Counted from the stretch's first letter, positions 29,901 to 41,470 are shown. The stretch: 54,500 nt of DNA from Zygnema cylindricum (GCA_037447655.1 JBBHKE010000323.1:507484-561983), one strand, 5' to 3'. Notes: generated from the letters alone by a model not told the origin. A program made the numbers and translations.

Positions 29901-31149
29901 GGTTTTTTTCTGTCGTTTTCCTGTAAAACTTAGAGCCGTACCGCGTAAGTTTCAACCGTACAATAAAGTATAAAAAAAGAGAAGTACATTTTGCGTCATC
30001 ATCGAATTTAAAATGTACTACATGTTGTCGTCTTGTGTTTTTCGACCCACTTCGACGACAAAAAACGTCATCTTCAACCTTATCTTTAAAATACAGGGTT
30101 ATTTAGTGCGTAGAACGTTTTGGTTTGGTACGCACGTTTATTGTTCGGTTACAGTTTCGGTGAGATTGTGTTTTGTTAGGGTGGAGAAGAAAAGTGTGGT
30201 TCGTTACTGGACGCCGGACAAGTTCGTACATATCCGTACCACGCCGTACCTTAAAAAAAAATTGTCAGACGAAAAATCGTTACTGGAAAGCTGTCGGGAA
30301 GCTCCAATGATATAGGCGTAATTCCTGGCCGTTGGATATTTCACTTTTTCAGATCCGCGAAGCAATCGCGCACATCATCCAGTGTCACGATACTCTCCTC
30401 GCGAGGAGAGTTGTACGATACTAGACGTGTACCATTGGTACACGTGAAAAAGAAAAAAAATATCTGCTTTGAACAAGCGATCTCAGGTCTACACGTCGTA
30501 TAGGCCATGTGCCTACGTCGTACGGTCCATGTGCCGCCTGCCACGCTGGATGCAAGTGAGCCGGATTTTTTTTCGCACGCTCCGTCTGACATCCACCGAC
30601 ATTCAAAGTTTGCCGCGACCTTCAAAGTTTGGCGCGTTTTTTTGCCATTTCGTTTCGAAATTTTGATTTCCGTTTTCAAAATCAAAAATCTGGCCGCAAA
30701 CTTTACGTACGAATCATTAACTACCCGACATTCAAAGTTTGCCGCGACCTTCAAAGTTTGGCGCGTTTTTTTGCCATTTCGTTTCGAAATTTTGATTTCC
30801 GTTTTCAAAATCAAAAATCTGGCCGCAAACTTTACGTACGAATCATTAACTACCTCCGGCCTTACAGATATTTCATTCTGACTTTCCGTTTGAAGATTTT
30901 ATTTAAGACTTTCAAATCTGGACTCTAACCTACGTGGCGCTAATCATAGTTGAGGAAGGTTTGTTACTGGCCCTACAAAATGGAATAGTCTTCCAGTAAA
31001 CGCTGCCAGTAGAATTTTCCGTACATTTACTGGGACGGTAATGGAATTCCACCCTTAGGCGTGGCGTAAATTTCATTACGGTGTACGATTTTTTATATTT
31101 TGTACGGATACATATAATAATGTATATAATCGTACAGAAAGTTTTCCAT
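29901..31149. other. no gene recognised; tandem duplication inside
   Basis: Short ORFs lack known motifs. Contains the identical 129-bp tandem duplication. At 30937-31140 there are many GTAC and CGTAC words with small inverted repeats, possibly another decayed MITE. Confidence 0.4.
30596..30853. repeat. 129-bp tandem duplication, identical copies
   Basis: Units 30596-30724 and 30725-30853 (start CCGACATTCAAAG, end CATTAACTAC) appear identical. 129 bp is 43 codons, so an ORF runs through both; its product has no known motif. Identity points to a very recent event. Confidence 0.93.
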
Positions 31150-31291
31150 TTTTGCTGTTCCAAATTAGCGTTAACACTGAAATTAGAATAAACCTTTCTT
31201 TTTTTTAATTTTCAAATTCTTAATTAGCGTCAATGACGGTATATTTACTTACACACTATTTAAACTTTGACACTAATAACGATGCGCGGTG
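31150..31291. mobile_element. decayed MITE of the CACCGTGAATCG family
   Basis: The right half matches 28217-28973 MITEs (TTCAAATTCTTAATTAGCGT; ACTAATAACGATGCGCGGTG then TA at 31292). The left inverted repeat is not clear. The right end is followed by TA as in the intact copies. Confidence 0.5.
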
Positions 31292-31495
31292 TAGTTTTAT
31301 ATATCAGAAAAGAAGTGAAGTTGAGGAACAAAAAGAGATGTAAAAATTCGATTAAAGATACTTCTCTATTTGGTCGATTTTCTTTCTATCAGTGATTCTG
31401 AAATCATTCTGGTGTCTGGCAATTTCTGAATGCTTCCGATAAAGATGTATGAGTAAAATGATCATTTTTACAACAAGTAATATCGGAGTAGGTAG

Positions 31496-31969
31496 TGTTA
31501 GGACATTGGTGGAATCGGGAGTTTCGCAAACCGGTTTTTAATTCGATTTCGCGTCTAAGTCTTGTGTATCGATTCGCGTCACGTACATTTGTTCGTTCGG
31601 TACGGAAGTATGTTTGTTATACGTTTGTTTTGGTTCGTAGTGTTGCGTGGTATCGCGGGTGCGGACTAGCACACTGTTTCGTTTTTACTGCCAGATGTTG
31701 AATTTTAGTGAGGTGTTTGAGAGGCACGTTTTTCGTGCCGTGTATTCTAAATCTGTTTTGTGTTATGTAGACTAAAGTAGTAGTCAGATTGGGTTCGAGT
31801 TAGTAAGAGAGTAAGTGTGAGAGGTTATGTACAGAAAAGCTTCGGTGTAATATAATTATTTATTGGCCGATGTGATCTGTGAAAGTTTCCTTTTATATGT
31901 GATTAATGGTGAATGCTTCCGCTGTGCGATAACTTTGTAAGCCGTGTGGAATTAGTGATCCTTTTTACA
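31496..31969 (+). repeat. 5' LTR of element F
   Basis: TGTTAGGACATTGG...TTTTTACA, 474 bp. The left edge is set by TG and the right edge by CA just before the PBS. No 3' copy exists in the window, so the left edge is less sure. Confidence 0.65.
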
Positions 31970-31971
31970 TT

Positions 31972-31985
31972 TGGTATCGGAGAGG
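31972..31985 (+). promoter_or_regulatory. primer-binding site of element F, conventional tRNA-iMet 3' end
   Basis: TGGTATCGGAGAGG, two bases after the LTR. It matches the common plant copia site TGGTATCAGAGC apart from decay. Contrasts with the half-tRNA sites of A, B, C and D. Confidence 0.8.
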
Positions 31986-32022
31986 CATTGCTCCCACTTA
32001 GGAGTGTGTGAGGTTCGGTAAG

Positions 32023-33450
32023 ATGAGAAAGAAGAAGAAAGGAACTCCTTCTTCAGTTGCCGGGACAAGGCTTACACTGAAGCCTTCAGAGGAACAATGA
32101 CCCCCCGACCGTGAGCGTAGTGAAAAGGAACTCAGCTTTAGAGGGACTTTGGAGGTGATAGACGCGGTTTTGTTCCTAAGTGTGAAGAATCCCTTCCCCC
32201 GGTTTTGTCCCTAAATCTGAAGAATCTCTTCCCACGGATCCCTTCAGTCACAACAGGGGCAGTGGCATGGCACCAGTTTTGTGCCCGACCCTCGTTTCAG
32301 TTTTGATGAGTGGCAGTGCGTAATGAAAGAGAAGAGTAAGGTAGAAAAGAAAGTCTGCAAAGGGGAAAGAAAAATGAACGAGCCGAGTCCCAGCTCCAGT
32401 GACAGTGACAGTGACAGTGACAGTGAGAGTTCAGAAAGTGCTTTGTTCAGAAAGTTCATAAAGCAGTGAAGATGAAAAAGCAAAGAAAAATAGGAAACGG
32501 AAAGGGAAAGCAAAAATGGTGGATGAAGACTTGGATGTTGGAGAGGACTTTGAGAATGATGATACTTATCGGATGGCCAGAAAAGTTGTATTGTTTAATG
32601 GTTCTAATTATATTGTGTGGAAAAAATACATCAAGGGACGACAGTAGGTTCTTAAAAATTTGTAAATTTGTGGAGGATAGCTACAGGTGAAGGAAAGAGG
32701 CCCAAGGATTTGAACAGTCGACAGTTGTGGTTGCGAAAGGATATTTTCGCTCCCAAATGATTAATGCAAAGTTGTACAGGTTCAGCTTTATACATTTTTT
32801 TTGGCTTACAGCACTGCATATGAGTGTTGGGTGGGCCTTGAGAATCAGTTTGAGAAAGGAGTACAAGACAAGGGGCAATATGTCTTCAAAGAATAGATTC
32901 AATTCAAGTCAAGCCTCAAGTCTTTCTAAACAATCTTTTGGAGTATCTTCAAAACCTTGTGACATCCACCAGTCCATGAAGCGGGTAACGTATGAGTATG
33001 CCGTGAGCTATTTGAAGAAAGAAGATAAAGGGAAGGTTTGAGTAAAGGGGCTAGAAGAACAACTATGTGTTACGGCCGCATCCAAAACCTCGAATCTCAA
33101 CCTAGTTCGTGGAGGGGCTCCAAAGGGAACACCTCCAAGTCGAGGTGGCAGCGGTAGAGGAGGTGGAAGGGAGAAACCAAGTGGCAATAAGGTTCAGGCT
33201 GATTTAACGCCTCGACCTACTTCGTGGAGAGGCTCCAAGGGGAACACCTCGAAGTCGAGGTGGCGGCGGTAGTGGAGGTGGAAGGGAGAAACCAAGTGGT
33301 AACATTGTTCATACTGATTGTAACGCCTTGAACGTTACGAGCTATAGGTGTCAGAAACAAGGACACTTTGCGGCGGAATGTGTAGACAATGAGAAGCAGT
33401 GTTACCCTTGTAAGCGTTGGGGGCATGTGAGTACGCAATGTTATGATTGA
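32023..33450 (+). pseudogene. gag of element F
   Basis: ATG 32023 starts MRKKKKGTPSSVAG. A Ser/Asp repeat (SSSDSDSDSDSESSES) lies at about 32390-32440. The Gag core begins VVLFNGSNYIVWKKYIKG (about 32580-32640) and continues through several frames. A Gly/Arg-rich part (33110-33300) is doubled by a 115-bp tandem duplication. Two knuckles follow: SYRCQKQGHFAAEC, first Cys lost, and CYPCKRWGHVSTQC, intact CCHC. A second RGG-type basic stretch lies at 33475-33545. These parts bind and pack the element RNA. Confidence 0.85.
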
Positions 33451-33599
33451 GTTGATGGAGGTTCGAGAAGAGAAGGTGGTCGAGGTGACCGTGGCCGTGG
33501 CCGTGGTGGAGGCCGAGGGCGTGGACCCGGTCGTGGAGGAAGTCATGGATAGTACACGAAGTTTGATGATAAGCCTGGAGACGGATTCCAAAATTTCTC

Positions 33600-34270
33600 A
33601 ATTTCCTTTGACATGGATTTGGATTTGATGAGGATGCCACTAAGGAGTGGATTATTGACTCCGCTGTAACCCATCATGTTTGTACGGAAAAGACACTATT
33701 TGAAGTGATGACACGTTGACAGTTCTAAAGAACATTAAGGTTGCTAGTGGCCATGTGATCCCAGTTCATTAAGCGAAACCGTTTGGTTGGATTTACCGGT
33801 TCAAGGTGAGTTCGGAAATGAGAGAGTGAGTTCAACGAGGTTTCATAATGCTCTTTACATTCTAAATAGAGCCGTGAATCTCCTAAGTGTACCACAGAGT
33901 CACAAAGCCGGCGGTCAAGTGGTTTCAAAACCAGATTTGAGCATCGAAGTGGAGAATTCTAAAGGGACACATGTGGCTTCTGGATTTGAGTTGGATAGCA
34001 TGCCTAGGTTTTTGATTTGGAGAAGACCAGAAGTTAAGGGTCAGGCTGTGCATTCGGTTAATGAGTTTTCACTCCAAAAGGGTAACCTCTGTCTCTGGCA
34101 TTACAGTATGTGCCATACCTCCGAGGGGAATTTTAGACGGATGATTCAAAATTCTTCGGTTCGAGGAATGGAACTCACAACTGGAGAGAAGGTGAACGGA
34201 TGTGGTGGTTGTAGTAAAGGGATACAAAAACGCAAGCCACATCCGGTTAAAGATGTAAAGTATTGAGCTC
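33600..34270 (+). pseudogene. protease and GAG-pre-integrase of element F
   Basis: The protease box reads EWIIDSAVTHHVC (about 33640-33680): Asp kept, Gly changed to Ala. Frame shifts follow. An open stretch of 159 codons (33787-34266) carries LHNALYI-type strands and the GAG-pre-integrase block LWHYSMCHTSEGNFRRMI and GCGGCSKG, ending at 34266. Confidence 0.87.
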
Positions 34271-35215
34271 AAAATCCATTGAAACTTATTTATGTCGATC
34301 TTTGTGGCCATGTTATGCTGAGGTCTTTGGGTGATCACCAATTCATATTTGTCATTGTTGATGACGTCTTACGAAAATCTTGGGTGCATTTGTTGAAGCA
34401 CAAATCGGATAATTTTGAGAAGTTTCAAAAGTGGATTGTGATGGCCGAGCGCCAATGAGATCACAAATAGGAAGGGGTGAAGTCAGATAACAAAGGGGAA
34501 TTTGTGGCTTTCACAAAGTTTTGTAAGGAAATGGGGACTAGGTAGCAATTTACGAATCCTTATTCTCCCGAATCGAATGGAATTGCGGAGGGAAAGAATT
34601 GAACTCTCCAAAAGATGATTCGTGCCATGATTCATAGTAGTGGGTAAAATTTCTTCATATGGGGAGATGCCATTCTCACCGCCAATCACATTTGCAACCG
34701 GTGCTTGAATTAAATTTCGGGTGATAAGACCCCGGATGAGTTGTGGAGTCGGATTGTGCCGTCCCTCCGTCACTTACACAGTTGGGGATGTACGACAACC
34801 GTCTATGTTGAACTTACCAAAAGGACGAGGAAATTTTATGCGAGGAGTTGGACAAGAATCTTTGTTGGGTATAGCACCAAAAAGAGCTTGTACCGTGTGT
34901 ATGATTATTGGAGGAGAGTGGTGTTTGAATCACAAAATCTCGATTTTCATGAGAATTTTAAATCCGTAATGGAATGGACCAGAAGTGTACATAAGGAATG
35001 AGATTTCGAGGAGAATCATGAAATGGAAGAGAATTTGGAGTTGCTGGAATCTGATTCTGACGAGTAAAAAGCTCCTCTTATCAAAGTGAAGTTTATCAGT
35101 TTGTCCCAATTCCAAAATCAGATTCCGATGTCCGAAGTGATGAGACTTCGAGTTGGTCTTTAGAAAGAACTTAGTGGAAAGACTAATCATATAGAATCCA
35201 GTGACATTTTATTCG
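34270..35215 (+). pseudogene. integrase of element F
   Basis: Catalytic residues are all visible: LIYVDLCGH (Asp, about 34288), VKSDNKGEF (Asp, about 34480) and NPYSPESNGIAE (Glu, about 34556). The end shows DELWSRIVPSLRHLHSWG (34735-34788) and FVGYSTKKSLYRVYDY (about 34861-34908). At least eight stops. A C-terminal acidic stretch (ENLELLESDSDE) ends near 35066. The RT that should follow is missing. Confidence 0.88.
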
Positions 35216-36339
35216 AGATTTAGTGAGAGAAAAAGAGCGCGACAAGCGTGAGTGTGCATCGCCCGGAAACCCCCACATTTCTGCCACCTTACTGCCACCT
35301 TTTTGCCACGTATCTACCACTGGGCAATCTGTTTTTAAACTAAGGACCGAAATCGCTAAACAACCAAAAAAGTAAAGTACTTTCATAAACTTAGAAGAAA
35401 TATTGTAATAACCAATTTCACGCCCCAACTGATTCCTCAAGTAAATCGTAAGTAAATGTCCACCGCTCAGCCTTTGTTTCTTTATTCAAACTCTTTCCTT
35501 TCTCCTCTCTCCCTCTCCACTATTTTTAGAGTGGCACAAGAGGCAGTTGGTAATGCGATTTCTTTCTCTTTGCAAACGAGCGAGGAGCCACATTTTGCAC
35601 GGAAAACGAGGAGAGAGAGAGTAGGAGCAACGACAAGGGAACGGTACGCCGAGGTATGACATCAACCAAAAGCTCCCTCAAATTTGTGTGAATCTGTATG
35701 ACATTCACTCGTTTTTGGGAGAGAGAGAGAGAAGGAGAAAGAGAGAGAGCGGGAGAGGGATGGAGGTGGTTGGAAAGTTTCCTATTTGTTGTCTTTAGTG
35801 CGCGAGGCGGGTGTACTTTTTGTCAAAGACTCATTTTGTGTTTTTTTTCCATTGGTCTTTGCAACCAATTTGACCTAAAAAATCGACTTTACTTTGGGCA
35901 TCAGCTCCATGGAGTTCGCTTTATTGTGACCCGAGTTTTAAGTACAAATCAATTTTGATGATTAGTGTTATAACGACGACAAATGGTTCTCTATATCTAC
36001 GGCAACCTTGTTGTAAACGAACCAATCGACCCCATTTCGCACGCTTTTTTTTTCTTTTGCAAAATCCGACGCCTTCTGTCTGTCAGAATATGTCGCTCTT
36101 AGATTGTATAGATTGTCGCACACAAATTATTCATGTACGCTGGCATGCATACATTATTTATGGTGTTCTACATCGCGAATCGGAATTAGCCTCATGGTTT
36201 TTATCGCCACTTAAAACATCTTTTCTCCGTACACACTTGTCCAATTTTCAATTGGAGACCGCCAATCGGAAGTTAAGAATGGTGCCTTTCAATAGAAACC
36301 GTCCGATTCCCAATCCGGCAAGTGTTACCGAAGAAAAGA
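35216..36339. other. no gene recognised; GA microsatellite
   Basis: A GAGAGA run at 35718-35762 makes a spurious ORF. ORF 35955-36389 has no known motif. TGCCACC is repeated three times near 35281-35310. Confidence 0.5.
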
Positions 36340-36369
36340 AAACCTTGACCCTAATAGCGATTTGCGGTG
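36340..36369. mobile_element. single right end of a CACCGTGAATCG-family MITE
   Basis: ACCCTAATAGCGATTTGCGG followed by TG and TA (36370-36371) matches the right end of the MITEs at 28217-28973. No left end was found. Confidence 0.45.
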
Positions 36370-36780
36370 TAGTTTGTACGGATCATTGATGTTGCACAGC
36401 ATGTACGAATTACTAAATTTCGCAATGGAATGTACCCTATCAATCACCTCACACAGGTATGTATTGCCCGTTATAGCCATGGATGTCCTATCTTTGTCAG
36501 AATTTGTATGAATGAGAACATCTATAGTGTATACTGCTTGACATAACACTGCGATCTGGTACGAACGGATTATTCATGCCACACTGGTACGATCGGATTA
36601 TTCATGCTGCATTGGAGTTTTTTATGCCCAACTAGCACATACGAAGTATTCTCCTAGCACTAGCATGTACGGATCATTCTTGTCGCAGTGGTATGTATGC
36701 ATTATCATATACGGGTACTGCATGACCCTCTAAAAACTAAAGGTATGTCCTCACCCTCTAAAAACTAAGGTTATGTCCTC
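36370..36780. repeat. degenerate minisatellite
   Basis: Repeats of a ~31-bp unit like TGGTACGATCGGATTATTCA (36551-36620 clearest), with weaker copies from 36372 to 36710. A separate 31-bp pair (ACCCTCTAAAAACTAA) lies at 36729-36780. Confidence 0.7.
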
Positions 36781-37589
36781 ATGTACCTGTAACTTAGCGA
36801 GCTAACTTTGAATTTTAGCGCGGACTCATCAAACCCGGTTTTCAAGCTTTCCTATGTGTAAGAACGTAATCGTAACTTACGTTTGTGACGATTGTATACG
36901 TTGACAATACTTGTGACGATTGTTAACGTCTACAATCTGTGTTGTCGCACGTTTTTTTTTGGTAGTGCTTCTGACGTTGCATGTCTTACCGTGACATTGT
37001 AGACGTTCCGCCTTTGAGCATGTGCAGTTTCACGGTTGAAGAAGATGCGTTTTGCCTTCGCCTCTTCTATCTAGTCGACGTGAAATGGCATCGAAATTTC
37101 GAGACCCCTGTAAGAAAATATCTGTACTGGACGAAACCGGACAAAACCAAACAAATTGTGTACTTTTCTTCGTTGTATTGAACGCAAACGGACAAAACAT
37201 AACGAATTCTGTACTTTTCTTTGTCCTGAGCAATCGTATGAAAATTTTCGAAAATTATCACGTGCAAATATATGTTCTTATTTGTTTATTGAAAATACCT
37301 AGTTCTAAAAGACATTGCACATGTGTTTTAAACATAAGTTTGAAGAAGATGTTTTTTGTTGTAGAAGTGGATCAAAAAACACAAGACGACAAATTTTCAT
37401 ACATCCTAAGTTTTAGGATGGTGTAAATTGTACCCTACAAATTTGCGATTTCTTCGTGCGGTTTCAACTTAGGTAGTACGGAGCTAAGGTTTATAGGAAA
37501 ATGATAGAAAAAAACCCAAATTTATGCACTTGGGGACATACCATTAGGGTCGCCAATGGAGTTCACATGAGGGTTCCACTTAACTTCAA
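36781..37589. other. no gene recognised; repeat-bearing ORF
   Basis: ORF 37052-37426 (+) contains a twofold repeat (QTNCVLFFVVLNA / ITNSVLFFVLSNR). No known family. It is probably chance coding over a ~57-bp DNA duplication. Confidence 0.4.
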
Positions 37590-37956
37590 AAAGACAAAAA
37601 ATAATTACACCACCGCTTCACTGTCCACGTCGTCGCCTCCATTGTCTCCTCCAGTTTGACCGATGTCTAAGCAAACATACGTCTAAGAAAACAGCATGTA
37701 CAGACATTAAACAAGCCGACAAAATTGGATTGTCTGAGAAACCGTTAAAAATAAGTGGACTATGTAATGTAAATCGTACAGAAAGGCGGTAAGAAGATCA
37801 CATACCTGATTCTTTATTCTTATGACATTTGAAGTTTCGTCGCATTAAAAAACATTTTTCCTTACAGCAATGCCCTCTATGGAAACCTTCGTTGGTGAAA
37901 GAAAGTGCCCCGTGCCATTTTTACTTAAAACCTTCTGACATGGCAACTGCGTAGCC

Positions 37957-38043
37957 ATGGCGGCTGTGAGGGCTATCATGATTACAATGCTGCTTTCCAT
38001 TTTCCACGTGGCACTCACACGTGGGCAGACCAAGTTTTTCTAA
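37957..38043 (+). pseudogene. LRR protein exon 1, truncated copy 2a
   Basis: ATG 37957 codes MAAVRAIMITMLLSIFHVAL, TRGQT, the same signal peptide as at 38158. At the sixth base after CAGACC it runs into the next tandem unit and stops (38043). It has no splice donor. Confidence 0.8.
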
Positions 38044-38157
38044 GAGCAAAGCCCTCTATTGAAACCTTCGTTGGTGAAAAAAATTGTCAAGTGCCATTTC
38101 TTGATAAAACCTTCTAACATGGCAAGTACGCAGCCATGACATGGCAAGTGCGCAGCC

Positions 38158-38625
38158 ATGGCGGCAGTGAGGGCCATCATGATTACGATGCTGCTTTCCA
38201 TTTTCCACATGGCACTCACACGTGGGCAGACCATGGATGCACGAGACAGTAAGTTCCACTCATCTCTGCTAACCCTTTAGCACCAGCTCTAGCCAAGTGT
38301 TTGCTTTCACACGTGCGAAGCATCGCCCTGATTAGCTCCCGTGGCGCCTATGCCTTCACACGTGCGAAGCATCGCCGTGATTAGCTCCGGAGGCGCATAT
38401 GTCGGTGTTGCTGCTGCTATAGGGGCGGTGCTGGTGTTGTAGGGGCGGCGGTGGAGGTGGTGAGTGGGGGCCATAGAGAACAAGGAGAGCTTTCCAGTGA
38501 TCCAATGTGGAGGAGAATTCAAGTGCGATAATTCTGGTTGAGTGTATAAAATATTGCTCTCTGAGCGATCTAATGTGGAGGAGAATTCAAGTGCGATTAT
38601 TGTGGTCGAGTGTATGAAATACGAG
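38158..38625 (+). pseudogene. LRR protein exons 1-2, copy 2b
   Basis: Exon 1 (38158-38248) codes the signal peptide MAAVRAIMITMLLSIFHMAL, then TRGQTMDARD, followed by donor GTAAGT, equal in phase to copy 1. Exon 2 begins after GTTGTAG near 38441. One extra G near 38468 shifts the frame, and a TGA replaces a Gly codon in the N-cap (CDNSG, stop, VYK). A second exon 2 core (FKCDYCGRVYE) follows with its donor changed from GTGAGT to ACGAGT. It could not splice like copy 1. Confidence 0.78.
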
Positions 38626-38753
38626 TCTGTATCTGTGTGTGCACGTTTTTACTATCTGTATGTGCACGTTTTATTAGGAAAATCAACGAACTAAATTTTG
38701 CACTATTTTTTCTTCATAGGTTGGCTTGATTTTCTGCTACAATGCGCTTCAAT

Positions 38754-38909
38754 GCGCTTGAAGGAGAGGCTTAGGTGCTGGCGAGGTTTAAGGGGAGGGG
38801 GGAATCAAAAAGGGGGAGAGGAGTGGAGATTGCGCTTCAAGGAGAGGCTTAGGTGCTGGCGAGGTTTAAGGGGAGAGGGGAATCAGAAAGGGGGAGAGGA
38901 GGGGAGAGG
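38754..38909. repeat. 78-bp tandem repeat, purine-rich
   Basis: Two units (38754 and 38832 starts, GCGCTT...) with few differences; 26 codons each in a spurious open frame (ERLRCWRGLRG). Confidence 0.9.
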
Positions 38910-39499
38910 TTGTGAGTGAGAGGGAAAAATAATGTTTTGACATCACATGACAGGGATTAACAGAAATTTATTTTAGTGTAAATGAGAGGGAGGAGGGAGA
39001 AAGTGGGAAGGGGGAGTGTGAAAAGCGAGTGCTTAAGGGGACAATGTGGGAATGGTGGGAGGGAAATTAAAGACTTGATGGGCAGAAAATGGGAGGGGGG
39101 GTGCAAAAACCTGTTTAGACGTATTTGGAGAGGGATTTGGGGGAGGGATTGTGAATGAAAAACTTTAACGACCAATGGGAAATGGGTCCACTGGTATAAA
39201 TTGTGGATGAGGAATTGAGGGACTTATTGGAGGTGGATTGCTTGAAGACAAGAAAATGGACACAAAAACCTTCTCAATGCATTTGATAAGTATGTTAAGT
39301 TTTGGGATTCTTCTTCAAATGAGAAGATAAGTACAAAGTCACACACTATTAGTTAGTGTGGAAGTAATGAGCGCTTAAGGTGCACTATACCGTAAAGAAC
39401 TTTATATCGTACTAATAAATTTGTACAAAGCGGTGAACTACAAAGGTAAATAAGACCGGATTTAATGCAATGATATGATCGAAGCAAAATATTAAAGAA
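38910..39499. other. no gene recognised
   Basis: G/A-rich stretch (38980-39145) followed by AT-rich sequence. Possibly includes the outer part of the 3' LTR of element G, but the edge could not be set. Confidence 0.4.
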
Positions 39500-39979
39500 A
39501 TAGATTTGTATCGTAGTCAAAGAAGATAGAAACGTACTGTAGTACGTGCAAAAAATAAATAGAAACAAACTAACCTAACGAGGAAAGAACATAAAAAAGG
39601 GTTGTGAGGATTCAATATGAAATACAGATGTGAGGATTCGAGGATTCAGGTAAAAAAAACAAGGGAGACTGACGCAAAATTACTCTTAAACCCCCTCTCA
39701 AGCTAAAAATTAAATTAAAACGGCGAATTTAGTCACTATCAGGAGTAGAAAATTGAATGCCACAAGAGAACTCTTGTTGTTCAAAATAGAGTCGACAAGG
39801 AGATATTCTGAGATAATACAACACTTGATCCGTGGGTTTCACATAAAGAAGTGAGAGAGTACCATATTGGTCGCACCGCGAGAATACGAGCAATAGATGT
39901 AAATGTGTTTAGTACATTTGAAATGAACACGATTGTGAATAAAAACAAGGGCTCCTTAAGAATCAGAGAATATGAGAGT

Positions 39980-41075
39980 GGGAGCCGAAAGAAGGAACCT
40001 TAGATGTGTAAGCATAGCCCGAAGCAAAACGTCTTGCTTACAACATTGCGAGCAGTCATGTATTTCGCCTCAATATTGGAGTAAGCACTAGCCGCTTGTT
40101 TTTTGAATGAACAAGAAATAAGCTTGTTGCCTAAGAGAAAACACGAGCCGATAGTGGAGCGGGGAGAGATCTCATCCTGAATCTAATTGAAATCAACAAA
40201 GCTTGGAGAGTAATGGAGCACGAGGAGTAAGTGAGATAAAGAGTTGTGGTGCCTTATTGGTACTGGAAGACACGTTTAGCGACAACAATGCGATATAAAG
40301 AATGGTGTTGTAAGAATTGACTGAACTTGGTGACAGCAATATCAGTGCCCGCGCGCAGGTGGGTACCATGGTGTACTTGAGGGCTCCTCTGACCATGGAA
40401 GGTTAAGCAGCACGAACAAGGGGAGGGAGTAGAGTAGTAATGGCAAGGAGAGGAGCTTGGCATGTGAGGGAGTGGACATGAAGGAGCAGTCTGCATTGCC
40501 AAAGCGGTTCAAAAGGTTACAGATGGAGGTTTCTTGAGAGGTGCAAAGAGTTTTGGTAGAGCCGTTGTGAAAAACTTAGATGCTTAAATAGGTGAGTTTG
40601 CCAAGGTCAATCATGTCAAAATGGCACTATAGTACTCAATTGACCGCAAAAATTTCCGAGAGGGAGGGGCCAACAAGGATGATGTCATGTAAAATATGGC
40701 AACAATAATGAAAGAGACTTTAAAGCCGTGAGAGTAAATACTACAATTGACATCTATGCGAGTTAAGCCTTTTTCTCACATAGTGGCATCAATATTGTGA
40801 TTCCATACATGACAAGATTGTTTCAAACTAGTCAACTTTAAAAAATGCATTTTGCACATCTATTTATTGAACATAGAAGTAATGTTCAACATCCAAAGTA
40901 CGTATAGCACAAATAGATGCCAAACGAGAAACAATGGCATACGTTTGCTTGAAGTTTCTACCTTCAATTTTGGAGAAACTTTTGGCCACCAAGCGATCTT
41001 TATATTTTTTACTAATCCGTCGGTTTTTATTTAATTTGAAAGACTCATTTTGTGTAGATAGCTTTCCGCACAAGA
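39980..41075 (-). pseudogene. RT and RNase H of element G
   Basis: On the minus strand RT shows YKDRLVAKSFSKIEGRNFKQ and YAIVSRLASICAIR (41000-40900), then frame-broken sequence to a connection motif WYPPARGH/GALKYTMVPT (about 40390-40360). RNase H shows LGNKLISCSFKKQAASAYS and IEAKYMTARN (40130-40050; the Glu is kept). Around a dozen stops. The YVDD box was not found intact. Confidence 0.75.
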
Positions 41076-41470
41076 GGAAGGGGGTAAGGTTCCAAATGTT
41101 GCTAAAAATAAGGGTATTGAACTGACTGTCAACAATACTTTGCCAAAGTTAGGCATCAGGTCGTTTTAAGGCAACTTTGAACAAGAGTTGAGTTGAGATG
41201 AAAGAATCAGAGCCACGAAATGAATAATCGTAAGCAACAAAGACACGCCTCACTATTTAAAAAAAATGAGAGGGAGGAGCCCAAGACCGAAAGGGATTCC
41301 GATGAGGTATTGTTAGAGCGTGAGGATCATACGAATTGGAATACAAAAGGTTGTGGAAAAGAGCACGGTTGGAAAGACGCAATCAAAAAGTGGATCATCT
41401 TCAAAAGAAAAAGGGAAGGTTGTTAAAGAATTTCCCAGGGAATGTTGTGAAAGGATTTCTAGGGAGAGAT

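Larger units (their letters stand above)
31496..35215 (+). mobile_element. Ty1/copia element F, 3'-truncated
   Basis: 5' LTR (31496-31969), conventional PBS, gag with acidic and RGG parts, protease and integrase. RT, RNase H and the 3' LTR are absent; the element ends near 35215. It is a different lineage from A-D (two zinc knuckles, RGG repeats). Many stops. Confidence 0.9.
37590..38790 (+). repeat. segmental duplication, copy 2 (LRR gene 5' module)
   Basis: Homologous to 29098-29900. Inside it the promoter-proximal part plus exon 1 is itself doubled in tandem (about 37843-38034 and 38035-38230), and the exon 2 core is doubled (38499-38557 and 38562-38625). Copies have drifted (roughly 80-85% by eye). 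Confidence 0.88.

Noticed and set aside
30507-30928. Two overlapping plus ORFs and one minus ORF near 30.5-30.9 kb
   Set aside because: They owe their length to the in-phase 129-bp duplication; residues show no family pattern.
35698-35958. ORF with GERERAGEG repeats
   Set aside because: Produced by a GA microsatellite; no motif beyond it.
35955-36389. 144-codon ORF as a gene
   Set aside because: No motif, low-complexity start, and its end runs through a MITE terminal repeat.
36370-36780. CRISPR-like array
   Set aside because: Units are adjacent degenerate tandem repeats without unique spacers, and the genome is eukaryotic.
38698-38919. Arg/Gly-rich ORF with 26-residue repeats
   Set aside because: Consequence of the 78-bp purine-rich tandem repeat in intron-like DNA.
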